A DNA stretch of 64,000 bases. Origin: Apiospora phragmitis. Taxonomy: Eukaryota; Ascomycota; Sordariomycetes; Amphisphaeriales; Apiosporaceae. The stretch spans positions 1,220,501-1,284,500 of the forward strand of contig JAQQWL010000006.1 in assembly GCA_038363925.1 (NCBI GenBank), in the 5' to 3' direction. The translations under genes were made by a program, and so were the position numbers. The notes under the pieces were generated by a model. It saw nothing but the letters and a program-made list of their open reading frames with translations. It made no database searches and was not told where the DNA came from. Below are positions 11,560 to 23,078 of this stretch, in pieces (within the stretch, counting starts at the first letter, position 1; every line of letters starts with the position of its first letter).

Positions 11560-14038
11560 GATGAAAAGTAGGAAAGGGGTTGATGTTTGGGGGTAGTGTC
11601 TGGGGTTTGATCCCCGAAGTTGAATATTAGCTGCAAGAACGTGTTCCGAGGCCGACAGAAAAAGTAGGCGACATGAGCTTCTTTAGATAGGACAAGTAAT
11701 AAAGAAACGAGCAGAATATATCTTGGTATTGGAAATTGCAGCACGAAGCCATGAGTGAATGTGTGAAGCGTGAATGACACGGGTGACGGTTAAGCAAGAT
11801 ACACTCGCCAAGCGAACGAAGGATATAGAAGGAATATGCCATGATTGGAACGAGCTTTCGTCTACCAGGGAATGGAGAGTGGTTGTGAATAAACACACAC
11901 GACAAGCAGCTAACTCTATGAAGTGCTACGTGCGAAGAATGCGGTGTCTTGTGAATACGGAGTCTTACCTCGGGTTCAATTAGCGAGAGCGTAGAATGAG
12001 GTCAGGAATGTAGCCACCAGCTCAAGAATAGAAAATGACTAGCAACGTGAAGGATACTAATAGAGAAGCATAATCCAGGGGGAGGCGTAGGTCTTGTATA
12101 ACATATAAAGCGACGGGCGTGTCAGGTGTGGGAGAGCATCACGGTGTGTGTGCGATGGGCTGGCGTGTTCTGAATCAGACGTTGGCGAAGGTTGTTGATG
12201 TCTTGTACGAACTCGAGCTGGAGGAAACGCAGTGACGCATGTCTAACCGGACCACACCTAACATTGAACCATCTCTTGCTCGGGGCAACGGCTGGGGGGT
12301 GATGTTGAAATCCATCTTGGAAAAGACAGAGTAAGAGCACATTGACGAAGGACGTCTTTGTTGGTCACTTACTTACACGGCGGTCGTGGCTTCGGGTTTT
12401 CAGGGTTTTAACCACTGATTGATTTGGAGCTGCTTCTTCTTCCCCCCACCTCACTTCGAAATGCTGCGAATGCGTTCTTGCTGCAATCCGACAGGGAAGG
12501 AAGACTACCAAAACTTGGAGTCTCTGGCCATCTGTTGCTTTGTAATGTGCTGGGGCCGTTCTGTCTTTGTCGCGCAAGACGGTTAGGTAGGAGGTGTCAG
12601 TCAGAGGTTGCAACGTCAACCCATTTGCTCGCTTCTTGAGTTTGGGGACCAAGGGGCTCATGACATGCCGTCCTACCCGTACAGAGGGCATTGGCACTAT
12701 TAGTGGGGCCGCCAACGTCGAAAGGTGTGCTGCGGAAGACTGAAACAATGTTACTTGGCATTAAAGGCCATGACGACCTGTATCAAATCATTCATGGTAG
12801 TCGAGGGTTGTTTCTATATATATGATCACGCGTGAAGACTATTTGATGCCAGTGGGTTGGAGTTTTTCCATGGTGGAAGTACATTTTGTGTCATCGTTTG
12901 AATGTAGCGCTGACCAGTTGCGACAAATCAAACATCCACATCGCACCTGATCCATATAGCTGGCAACGCATCTCAAGAACATATAATTTGGATAGAATAC
13001 AAGTATTCTTCGGCTACGCATTTGTTATAAAGATCGATAGCTCTCTCATCGAAAACGCAAGAGTTCTAACCACATATCAGCTTCAGCTCTGTCTAAATGC
13101 GACTAACAAGAACATACAGAGACCGATCATCCGTATCCGACCCAGGTCTATTTTCCCACCTAAAATCGCCAAATCTCAACATTTTCAAATAATTCTAATA
13201 AATCACCCTAAAGCTCTGAAATTAGATACAAAATATTTTTTTAAAGAAAACTTTTAATAGTTTATATTATAAAATTCATAGAGTTTTATACTTAGTTTCT
13301 AGCGAGTGGTTATTAAAAGAGTATAAAATGTAGTCATAATATTGGGCAATATCCTGCCCGACAATGTACCCAGAAGAGTCGACACTCCGAGGACCGATGT
13401 GATAATGGGGAATTCTTCACTTAAAGCGAAATAGACTTCACTTAAAGCGAAGTAGACATCAATGATGTATTGACCGAGTTGGTTTGCTATGAATTGATAT
13501 TGGCAGAAACTGCATGCACGTAGTAAGCGCAGCTGGGATTTGCTGACTTTGCCCGAGCTCAGCGGCCGAACCTGAAGCCAAGACCCGAGACTCCGGTTCG
13601 GGCTCGGAAAGATGAGGGATGGGAGGCTACGAAACGACAGCCTGGAATATCTAGCTTCCCCTGACTACCAATCTGAAGGGGTTCCAGTTCGGGAGTTGAT
13701 CAGAGAAGTGGGTTTCAAGAGTTGACGGGAAGAACCCGTTGTCCTGCGACGAGTGTGCCAAGACAAATAATCAGATCCTTCATATAAGTCCATGGCTCGG
13801 GGCCGAAGCTTATCTGATCCGGCAAAACCCCGAGGCCCGGCGTCGGAGTTTGCGTGTTCAGTTTACATAGGTACCTACATATAATAAGACTACCCAAAGT
13901 GTAGTAGGTTCGTCGTGGCAGCGAGCTTGAGGCCTAGAGGCCATATATTTCGCATAAGTTAACTACACCCGTAGTCCCAACAGTCCAAAGACTTTTCTCT
14001 GTATAATTAGGCCCAAGCAAGCAGACCACATCGTTACA
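11560..14038. other. divergent intergenic region with an AT-rich patch
   Basis: This region lies between the GH81 start and the AIF-like gene, which are transcribed away from each other. Positions about 13180-13370 are notably AT-rich compared with the surroundings and may be a small mutated repeat relic. A 21-bp tandem duplication follows. Short open frames at 12365-12748 (-) and 12886-13257 (+) show no domain and were not accepted. Confidence 0.5.
13416..13457. repeat. 21-bp tandem direct repeat, two copies
   Basis: Two adjacent copies of a 21-base unit, ttcacttaaagcgaa followed by (a/g)tagac, differ at one position. The core is nearly self-complementary. It sits just beyond an AT-rich patch in an intergenic region. 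No terminal inverted repeats or target-site duplications were found. Confidence 0.8.
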
Positions 14039-15439
14039 ATGCTCCAAAAGGCAAGGCTGATCGTGAGTTTCATTGCCTACGTATTCAAACGCATCGGCGA
14101 GTTGGCCTGGGAGTCCATCGAGAATCGGTATCGCCAAATCCAGTTCGCCTCGCAGCCGCCGCTCACGGACCATGGCGAGATGCGGAATATAGTCGTTGTC
14201 GGAGCTTCCTACGCCGGCTACCACGCAGCCCGCGTCATCGCCTCTAGTCTTCCCCCTAACAGCCCGTACCGTGTGGTCATCATAGAGCCCCATTCGCACT
14301 TCCATTTCACCTGGGTGTTGCCGCGGTTCTGCGTCGTGGAGCAAGAACACAAGGCCTTCATCCCGTACGGCCCCTATCTGAAGGGCGCCCCAGAGGGTCG
14401 GGTCCGCTGGGTCCACGAGCGAGTGGCCAGGGTGGACAGGGATAGCGTCTGGCTCGAGAAGAGCCACGATCAGATCCCGTACGCTTTCTTAGTGATAGCT
14501 AGCGGCGCTGGCGCAGCAGAGGGGCTGCCTTCCAGGGTCGCCGCTGATACGAAGGCAGAGGGAATGGCTCTCCTTAAAGACATGCAGCGCAACATCAAGG
14601 GGGCGCAGCATTTGGTAGTGGTAGGCGGCGGCGCGGCTGGTGTGGAGCTCGCAGCCGATGCAAAGCAGAAGTATCCCGAGAAGCATGTCACTCTGGTACA
14701 CTCGAGGAAAGCTGTGATGCATCGATTTGGGCCCGAACTGCAAGCTGCAGCTTTGAAAGGCCTAGAGAATCTTGGGGTTGTAACTATTCTCCAAGAGAGG
14801 AGCGCAAGCGGCAGTATCGTTGAGGGACAGATCACCCTCCAGTCTGGCAAAAGGCTCCAGTGCGACTTTCTGGTAAGTTGACCACTATATCAGGAGAGGG
14901 ATCATGACAGACTAACGGCCTGATAGGTCAACTGTACGGGACAGAGCCCTTCGTCAAGTTTTATGGCCGGACTGGCGCCTGAAGCTATCTTACCCACGGG
15001 TACCATTCGAGTCAGACCGACATTACAGATCCAGGACGAGAAGTTACCAAACGTATATGTGTGCGGCGATGTTGCCGCGGTCGGGATTGATAATCCCAAC
15101 GCACGCTCTGCAATGCGGCAGGGCGCGGTCGTTGGCTTGAACGTCGTCCGGGCAGCAACCGGCGGCTCACCAACCAAAACGTATAAGCCATTCTGGGGAG
15201 AGGGCGTCATCAAACTAACGCTAGGTCTGGTGAGTACAGGCAACTATTTACTGGTGTCCTATAAGCTGTGGCTAATATTAGAAAAAAAATAGGATAAATC
15301 GATCTCACACGTGAGTGATGGGAAGACGGAGCTATGGTGGCAAAGCAAGGAAAGAAATCTTGACCTTATGTCTGCCCTAGGATGGAGACATCTGGGTGCC
15401 AAGCCTTTCGACGACGACGATGATGAATCCGAGAAATGA
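14039..15439 (+). CDS. AIF/AMID (FSP1)-like FAD-dependent oxidoreductase
   Basis: This is a pyridine nucleotide-disulfide oxidoreductase of the apoptosis-inducing-factor-like group, which uses FAD and NAD(P)H. Three exons, 14039-14872, 14927-15229 and 15293-15439, join in frame to 427 residues. The N-terminus (about residues 1-30) is amphipathic to hydrophobic and could associate with a membrane. The first dinucleotide-binding motif, IVVVGASYAG, is at residues 51-60. The second Rossmann motif, HLVVVGGGAAGVEL, is at 191-204. The FAD-contacting strand NVYVCGDVAAVG is at about 320-331. In animals the relatives are AIFM2/FSP1, which reduce quinones. Whether this fungal protein does so is inference. 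The third exon adds a short charged tail ending in an aspartate run. Motifs, splice phases and length all agree, so the family is secure while the substrate is not. Confidence 0.9.
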
Positions 15440-16477
15440 GTCGAATGAGGAATGTGATGTAGAATTCAGACCGTCACCAGCTATTCATGTACGAATACAA
15501 TTTATCAGGATGATCGACTTGAGTTTAAGAGATGCAGTTAATATGGAACACCCAGCATACCTGGAAGCGTTGTCGGTTACCCCGCTGCTGACATCCCCAG
15601 CTCCCCGTATTTCTTCTTATAATACCGGTAGACCTAGCCTAACAACCTTTGACACCGATTAAACCAGGGGAACCCAAACCCCAGGGAGGAAAAACGTTGA
15701 CGTGATATATTCATCTAGTAGTGCAGTACTTTTTTCTTCTCTAATTACTAACTTCGACAGAAGTATTTCCAAAAAGGCAGTAGCAATGGGGTTTGCATCT
15801 GGTCGATGGACGGTATTTGATCGCGTGAACAGGTCGACCTAATATCGCCCGCCGCCATGCCAAGCTTTGGGGGAGCATGGGGGAAAGGCTATTGCTCGCT
15901 CCCTTTCGCGAGTACGTTTGCGGGGTAGGCGCAGCTCTGCCCCCAATCGTGGTGGCTAATTGTTGGATCATGCAACTGCTACTGGACCAGTCTACACTGC
16001 ATCATCCCCTAAAGGGGCTACCTTGCCTGCTACCCCCCGTAGGAAGCGCTTCTGGCCCACTCACTTTAACCCCTTAATGACCTATGCAGTGTGTCGGCTT
16101 CCCTACTTGGGCCAGGAAACTGTCTGCGAGCATGTCGCTTGAGGATGACTTGCGTCTGGGGGCGGCCGGTCAAGATCGACTCGACCTCATTACCTACGCC
16201 CAGTCAGAAAGGGGTGACGTTTGCCTACATGCAGCTACATGCAGCACTCTCTTGTGAAACGAGGAGCAATACAGAAACCCCTCTTTTGAGTAATGGCAGC
16301 TTTGGAAGTTGACTTGAGCTCAAAGTTCGGGCTACTCACGTCATTCTTTGAGAAGAAAAACTCCAACTCATCTCCCCCAATTTCGTATACACCTTAGAGA
16401 AACAACTCCCACGTCTATATCTCTTTGGTTCCATAGCTTATAACTCCCACCATCGTTGCCAGCCAACATTTGTTACT
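15440..16477. other. intergenic, promoter side of phosphoglycerate dehydrogenase
   Basis: No gene is supported. The final 150 bases before 16478 are rich in C/T tracts, as often seen upstream of highly expressed fungal genes. They contain a TCACGTCA sequence around 16335-16345 resembling a bZIP (CRE-like) site; this is a motif match only. Confidence 0.45.
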
Positions 16478-18247
16478 ATGGCGCCCAATACTGTTCATGT
16501 TCAGCGAGGCTCAGTCGACAGTCCTGGCAAGCCACGGGTTTTGGTGCCGGAAAAGGTGTCACCGGATGGCCTGTCCATACTCACATCGGACTTTGAGGTC
16601 GACCTGCGGCCCGGGCTTTCTGCCGAGGAGCTGCTGGAAGCCATCCCCTCCTACCACGGGCTGATCGTGCGATCGGAGACCAAGGTCACGGCCAAGATCC
16701 TCGCCGCCGGCACCAAGCTCCGCGTCGTGGCCCGGGCGGGCGTCGGCGTCGACAATATCGACGTGGACGCGGCGACGGCCCAGGGTATCATTGTCGTCAA
16801 CTCGCCTTCCGGCAACATCGTGGCGGCCGCAGAGCACACTGTGGCCCTCTTGCTCGCCACGGCGCGCAACATCGGGCGCGCGGACAGGACGTTCAAGGAA
16901 GGCAAGTGGGAGCGCAGCAAGCTCGTCGGCGTCGAGGTCGGCCACAAGACGCTCGGCATCATCGGGCTGGGCAAGGTCGGCATGAAGGTTGCCCGCATGT
17001 GCGTGGGCCTGGGAATGAAGGTCGTTGCTGTTGACCCCTACGCGAGCGCGGATTTGGCGAGGCAGGCCAATGTCGAGCTGGTGGCGACCTTGGACGAGGT
17101 ACTCCCCATAGTGGATTTCTTGACCATCCACACGCCGCTACTTGCCAGCACGCTTGACCTGCTGGGCGAGGAAGAACTGAAGAAGATGAAGAAGACAGCC
17201 CGTGTTTTGAATGTTGCGCGTGGCGGCGTATACAATGAAGCCGCCTTGCTCAAGGCTCTAGACGAAGGTTGGATTGCTGGGGCAGGGCTTGACGTCTTTA
17301 CAAAAGAACCACCCGAGGAGGGCAGTATGGCTGCGGAGCTGGCGAAGCATCCCAAAGCCGTTTCCACACCCCACCTAGGTGCCAGCACAGTCGAAGCCCA
17401 AGAAAACGTTAGTCTTGACGTGTGCGGTCAGGTCCTACTCATCTTGAAAGGCGGCCTTCCAACAAGTGCCGTCAACGCGCCCCTGATTCTGCCAGAAGAG
17501 TACAGGAAACTCCAGCCCTTCGTAAAATTGATTGAGAAGATGGGAGGTCTGTATACGCAACATTACGTCGGCGCCCAAGGCAAGATGCTTGGCGGTCGCA
17601 AGTTCGAGCTTGTGTACCAGGGTGATCTGGCGTCCATCACCAATACGCGGCCCCTATTTGCGGCCCTCGTCAAGGGGCTCGTCTCGACCATCTCAGATTC
17701 TGGGGGCCGGGACGTGAACATCGTCAACGCGAATCTCATTGCGAAGGAAAAGGGCCTGGTCATCAATGAGATGCACACTCACGAGACAAGCGATAGCCAG
17801 ACGTTTGCCTCACTCGTGACATTGCGCTCTGTCGACAAGGACAAGAGAAGCGAGCAAGTCATTGAGGGATATGTGTCGGGCAACACGGTCTACATCTCGA
17901 AATTGGACAGGTTTACTGCTAGCTTCACCCCCGAAGGCACGCTCCTTATCCTGCACAACTACGACGAGCCCGGGAAGATCGGGGGCGTCGGTACGAACCT
18001 TGGAAAACACGGGATCAATGTCAGGTTCATGCAGGTAGCGAGCTTGGAGGCCGAGGGCGAACCAGTGATGGGAAATTTGACCCGAGTTGACTCGGCGGTG
18101 GCTGGTGTAGAGCCCTCTGCCCCGAAAGGCAAAGGGGGCGACGAAGCGCTCATGATCTTAGGCGTCAACGGCGTTGTTGGCAAAGAAGTCGTGGACGACC
18201 TAAAAACTGCTGAGGGTATCTTGGACGTCAGTTTGGTCCAATTGTAA
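16478..18247 (+). CDS. D-3-phosphoglycerate dehydrogenase, long (type I) form
   Basis: The enzyme catalyses the first step of serine synthesis, oxidising 3-phosphoglycerate to 3-phosphohydroxypyruvate with NAD+. A single uninterrupted frame encodes 589 residues. The order is an N-terminal substrate-binding half, then the nucleotide-binding motif GLGKVG at residues 163-168, then D186 of the VDPYAS strand. The catalytic set is Arg248 in NVARGG, Glu277 in FTKEPPEE and His299 in STPHLGAST. Residues about 340-480 form the intervening (ASB) domain. A C-terminal ACT domain (LLILHNYDEPGKIGGVG onward) would give serine feedback control. Yeast Ser3/Ser33 are shorter and lack the ASB domain, so this is the long form seen in bacteria, plants, animals and many filamentous fungi. 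It is intronless among intron-bearing neighbours. No frame defect is seen. Confidence 0.97.
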   Translation: MAPNTVHVQRGSVDSPGKPRVLVPEKVSPDGLSILTSDFEVDLRPGLSAEELLEAIPSYHGLIVRSETKVTAKILAAGTKLRVVARAGVGVDNIDVDAATAQGIIVVNSPSGNIVAAAEHTVALLLATARNIGRADRTFKEGKWERSKLVGVEVGHKTLGIIGLGKVGMKVARMCVGLGMKVVAVDPYASADLARQANVELVATLDEVLPIVDFLTIHTPLLASTLDLLGEEELKKMKKTARVLNVARGGVYNEAALLKALDEGWIAGAGLDVFTKEPPEEGSMAAELAKHPKAVSTPHLGASTVEAQENVSLDVCGQVLLILKGGLPTSAVNAPLILPEEYRKLQPFVKLIEKMGGLYTQHYVGAQGKMLGGRKFELVYQGDLASITNTRPLFAALVKGLVSTISDSGGRDVNIVNANLIAKEKGLVINEMHTHETSDSQTFASLVTLRSVDKDKRSEQVIEGYVSGNTVYISKLDRFTASFTPEGTLLILHNYDEPGKIGGVGTNLGKHGINVRFMQVASLEAEGEPVMGNLTRVDSAVAGVEPSAPKGKGGDEALMILGVNGVVGKEVVDDLKTAEGILDVSLVQL

Positions 18248-20197
18248 AGGGAAAGCAGCGACATTCTAAGATCCCACAATGCATTCTCAACAATGCCACA
18301 TGGGTCAGACATTAGTGGACGGTATAGATGCACGCTGTTGTTTCCAGAGGAAATGGCGCACATTACAACACCTTCGAAGAGCCAGCTTTGCTACGATAGA
18401 ACATGCATCCAAGATACATTCGTACAGGAATGGATGTTTGATATGACCCAATAAGTAGATGCACGAAAAACCGCATTGTATACTGTGTGCGATATATGGC
18501 AATAGAGTAATGCATCGTCTTCCTGGAAGTAGATGTATTAACAGTGCCATACCAGAACTGTCAATATGATGTCGTGCAAATGGAATCAGGAAATCCAGGT
18601 GATGACTAGATTCAAGGATCCAAGCATCTCTTTAGCAATGCGACATGAGCATGCTGTGCAACTGGAAGGGGCATCCGAGTCAGGTTTGGCTGGCCTGTGA
18701 CTGCGACTTCCTTCGATTACACAAAGGGATACAACAACATTGGAAGGCCCGCCGCATTCGGAAACAACATGACAAAGTGGCAGTTGGAGACACTTGCTGT
18801 CTCTCTCAGATCGACCTTGGTCTGCTTGACAACTGCCGTGTATTGGCAGCAGCAGGCTAGCTGAGCGCTTTGATGCACGACCGGTGGTGCATTTCCGCCA
18901 ACTTCGCATCCGAAATGCGGCATTTGGGCAATCAAATTCCCCCAAGGTAGGAGATACTAGGGGAATACCTTTTCCGACTCTGAGAGCCGAGGGTGGATCT
19001 GTGTTTCGAGCCGCGGTCCCAAATAGATATACTTTTTGTCTCTATTTCGGTCATCGGCTACATACATGGAAGAGATCACAAAGATCCGCAAGTCTCCAAT
19101 ATATGATGGGTGATGCGCAAATCCAAGATCGCCTCATCGATAAACCCTCAAATCCCGAGCTCCCCGGACTTACAAATCGGGTCCAGCTGGCGAAGCCTAC
19201 CCGGACTAAGGGTGAATTAATATCCCCATCTGCCTCTTCCACCAATCAGCCTGGGCCAAACCGCCGACACAGCGCCCGCAGCGAATTACCGTACCCCATC
19301 TTACCAAGGCGTGAACTATCTCCCAATTCTGGGGAACCGCTGCTAGTTCGTTGCGCCTCCACTCAACCTATTGGATCACGCATCTGCCGAAACCTCCAAC
19401 TCCATCGCTGTTGATGTCAGCAGCAGCATCCAAGCGCATCGCTTCAACGCTACCTGTCCACTACCCGGTCTCAGTCAGTCAAGACTAAGCGGCAAGCCCG
19501 TATTTCCGCTGCTTGTTCACGTACCGATGGCCGGGGTAGTGCTCGTGACCCCACCCCCACATTCACGCCAATGACGTTGAAGAGCCGCGGATCCCCATCG
19601 TGGCCCAGACCCACGGCTTTGAAGTCATCGTCAAAATAGCACTGTTGGACGGACTGCGGATGTATGGTGGACAAACCCTTTGGAAAGTTACGTGCATGTT
19701 GACCGGCATGTTCGAAGGCGACTTCATGCCGGGATGATCTCCACCAGTGTGCTCTTCACTCTCAAATTCCCAGTGACCTGTCCTTGGATATACATTGCTT
19801 GACCGTGTCACGACGACCGGGGGCCTTCGGGCGGATCGAAGCGAGGATATCCCATCGGCTCGGTTGGACCGCCTACCTGGCAAGTGGCCACTAAAGCAGT
19901 GGCCTTCTGATAGGCCCATATCCTATCTATATTACATCGGCACCTTGGCTCGGCCACCTATTCTATGTCCGGTCTCGACAGAGTATTTTCATATTTGAAC
20001 CTCCACACCGGCTCTTCTTGGTTCTTTCTACTGCTTTCCATTCATTCCCTTCTGCACTCTGGTTTGCCCACTTTGTCGTACTCCATTACACGAGACGACT
20101 CATCTAAGGGGTTTCAACAACCCACTGTAAGCCACTGAGATCGGAACATCTTCACACAACGGCGCTCATCACCGTGGATATTGGACTGGAATAAGCG
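18248..20197. other. intergenic, no gene supported
   Basis: This stretch holds the 3' side of the phosphoglycerate dehydrogenase gene and the promoter of the P450 gene. The longest open frame (18884-19414, +) is rich in residues typical of non-coding translation and has no domain. Pyrimidine-rich sequence at 20020-20100 is consistent with a leader for the P450. Confidence 0.5.
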
Positions 20198-22100
20198 ATG
20201 CACAACATGAGTAGCAGCGACGAGTCCGTCCATGGCGGTGCCAGCAGGTCGGTTCTTCTGAGTGTCATCACTCAGTACTGGCTGCCAATTATCATTGCTG
20301 TGACATTGGGGTGGCTCGCTAAGAACAGATTCAATAATGGCTTAAATCGGTATCCCGGACCTCTCCTCGCTTCGCTCACAGACTGGTGGAGGTTTTGGGA
20401 TGTCTATGGTCAACGACCAGAAGTTACGCACCAGAAACTGCACGCGAAATATGGTGATTTCGTTCGTCTGGGCCCCAACTCACTTTCGTTCGCCGACCCA
20501 AAGGCTCTCAAGACTATATATGGCCTCAACAAGGGATTCGTTAAGGTAAAATCCAGACTTGCTTATCTCTATTACACCATGGAGCTTATACTAACTCGCA
20601 CACCACAGTCCGAATTCTACGTGGTTCAGCAATCCGTGGTGAAGGGGCACAGCCTGGCGTCCCTCTTCAGCACAACAGACAACGATTTCCATTCACAGTT
20701 CCGAAGATGCGTCAACGCGGCATTCAGCATGTCTGCGCTGGTCCAGTACGAGCCTTTCGTCGATAACACCACGAAGCTCTTCCTGGACCAGACAGAAAGG
20801 CTCTTCGCCAATAACATAGACGGATGCGACTTCACCAAGTGGTTGCAATTTTACGCCTTTGATGTGATCGGAGAGATTACGTACAGCAAGCGGCATGGTT
20901 TCATAGAGAAGAACGAGGACATTGATGGCATAGTCAACTATCTTAGCAAATTGTTCCTCTATGTTGCTCCTGTGAGTACCACTTCCCTATACTCTACCAG
21001 ACACGTCTAATTGAGTACAAGATCGGACAAATTCCATTCCTCGATCGCCTTCTGCTCAAGAACCCGATCTACTTGAAGCTTTCGCAGTGGGGCATCATCG
21101 ACTCGACCTTCCCCGTTGCGAAGTTCGCCCGCACCCGAATGGCCGAACGACTAGGACCTGGCTATCTCAACGAAACCAAAGGCCCTCTCCTCCCCGTGGC
21201 GGACGCCAAGGTCGACACGAAGTCGCCCGACCTGCTCTCCAAGTTCCTGGCGGCCCGCGAGGCGCGGCCTGACTTCATGAGTGACACCTTGGTGCAGACC
21301 ATGGCCGTGTCCATGGCCTTCGCGGGCTCCGAGACGACGGCCATCTCGCTCGGCAGTGCCTTCTACTACCTACTCCGCCACCCGGCGGCGCTAGATGCCC
21401 TGCGCCGCGAGCTCGACGACTGCGCCCGCCGCGGGGAATTCTCCGACTACGAGACGGGCCTGGTCACCTGGGGCGAGTCGCAGAAGCTGCCGTACCTCGA
21501 CGCATGCATCAAGGAGGCCTTCCGGCTGCATCCGGCCGCCGGCCTGCCACTCGAGCGCATCGTCCCGCCCAGGGCGCCGAGATCGCGGGCCACTTCGTCA
21601 AGGGCGGCACCATCGTCGGCTGCTCGGCGTGGATCATCCACCGGCGGCCCGAGATCTGGGGCGAGGATGTCGAAGCATACCGCCCGGAGCGTTGGCTCGT
21701 GGATGAGAAGGCGGCGGCGACGGGCATCGTCCCGCGTGAGGAGCAGGAGAAGAGAATTCGCGAGATGAATGGCATGATGTTCCAGTTCGGCATGGGGAGC
21801 CGGACTTGCATCGGCAAGAACATCAGTCTGCTGGAGATCTATAAGGTGGTCCCGAGTCTGTTGCGGCGGTTCGAGGTAAGAAAGAAAGCTTCCTTCAAAT
21901 CAATTTCCACATCTTTCAGTATTTGCTAACGTACGGGTGACTTCTACCAGATCCGCTTCAAGGACCCCAATGAGGAGTGGAAACTTGTCAACGCTTGGTT
22001 TGTCAAGCAGCAGAACTTCCAGGCTATGTTCGAGCCCAGGGAGATGGTACGGCCGGAGGGCTATGATGCCGAGAAGGTGGCAGCGTCAGCACACGCCTAA
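20198..22100 (+). CDS. Cytochrome P450, pisatin-demethylase/benzoate-hydroxylase-like (one apparent frameshift)
   Basis: This is a membrane-bound haem mono-oxygenase. Four exons: 20198-20545, 20609-20971, 21022-21875 and 21951-22100. They give about 571 residues if one missing base is allowed in exon 3. An N-terminal membrane anchor (VITQYWLPIIIAVTLGWLA) is followed by the proline-rich NRYPGPLLASLTDWWR segment. The I-helix motif AGSETT, the K-helix E-A-F-R in CIKEAFRLHPA, the YRPERW segment and the haem loop FGMGSRTCIG are all present. The frame is broken at 21568-21570, a short C run between ERIVPP and QGAEIAGHFVKGG; one extra base makes exon 3 exactly 285 codons. The WWRFWDVYGQRPE and LGPNSLSFADPKALKTIYG regions resemble fungal pisatin demethylase and benzoate 4-hydroxylase types. 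The substrate cannot be told. No cluster partners are seen next to it. Confidence 0.93.
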
Positions 22101-23078
22101 AATGGATGTGGTGGTCTATAAGAGTTATTTTGAAGCTATTTGCGAAATGACTACAATGTCTATACATGTACGACTGCTGATGTGTGATGATGTGTACGTG
22201 GCGACCGTCTGCGAAGCGTATTAGCCTCGGATAAGCTCCAGCATGAAGTTTTCCGGAGAGAGAGCGAGGGTCTTGTAGGTAGTAGTTTTACCCCTTACGG
22301 GATTTGGCCGCCTTTTTCTGCAACCAAGATCATCCAAGTTACACATACAATGCCAAGAACCTCAACACTACCCAACACTGGCGAGACAGCAATCATTGGG
22401 CAATAAGATGGGAGGACAACACGATTATTCAGCGATATTGAAAGTATGTTCGTTTGTTGATTTGTTCAAGTAGCAATCGTAAATACATGGACAACATGCT
22501 GTTCTGGCCCATTCCCCCAATTGCACCCACCGTTGAAAGTGAGATGGTCTTTCTCTCCCTCCACAGCGATAAGAAGATATGACGCGAGCAACTCGCAATG
22601 CCCACCCAATAAATGCGCCGGCCACGCGCGCGCTGTAAGATGTTATTACAATACAATTTCTTCGTTCCCGCAGACTTCAGCCAACCATGGATATCAAGCA
22701 CATATCCGTAAAGCAGTAAAAGTCGAGAGGCAGAGGCAGGGGGAGTAAGTGAGCAACGGGGTATATATATGTAACGAGTAGAATACAAGAAAGGGCGTAG
22801 GCTTTCATCAAAATATCCGACCAACATTCCCCCTCGTCATCCATCACCCCACATGCAGCCAATCAGGCCACCTTGAGCCAACATGTAGTCATACTCTCTG
22901 TACATCGTTGATTAAAATAAATAGGGGGAGGTCGGGAAGAAGAGAAAGAAAGCGAAGAATTAAGATGGGACGACGACGAGGTGGGTGATCGATCGTAGCG
23001 CTACCAAGGCCACAGGTAGCCGAATAGTAGTTGCCGGATTGCAGAGAAAAGATGCCAATACTCCACACAGAGCTCCGT
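22101..23078. other. intergenic between convergent genes
   Basis: The 3' ends of the P450 (+) and the coiled-coil gene (-) face each other here. No open frame with protein character was found. It holds presumably the two 3' untranslated regions. Confidence 0.5.

Noticed and set aside
18884..19414. 176-codon plus-strand open frame
   Set aside because: No domain, no splice-supported extension and composition typical of non-coding sequence.
20198..22100. Secondary-metabolite gene cluster around the P450s
   Set aside because: No polyketide synthase, peptide synthetase, terpene synthase or dedicated transporter lies nearby; the two P450s are 28 kb apart among housekeeping genes.
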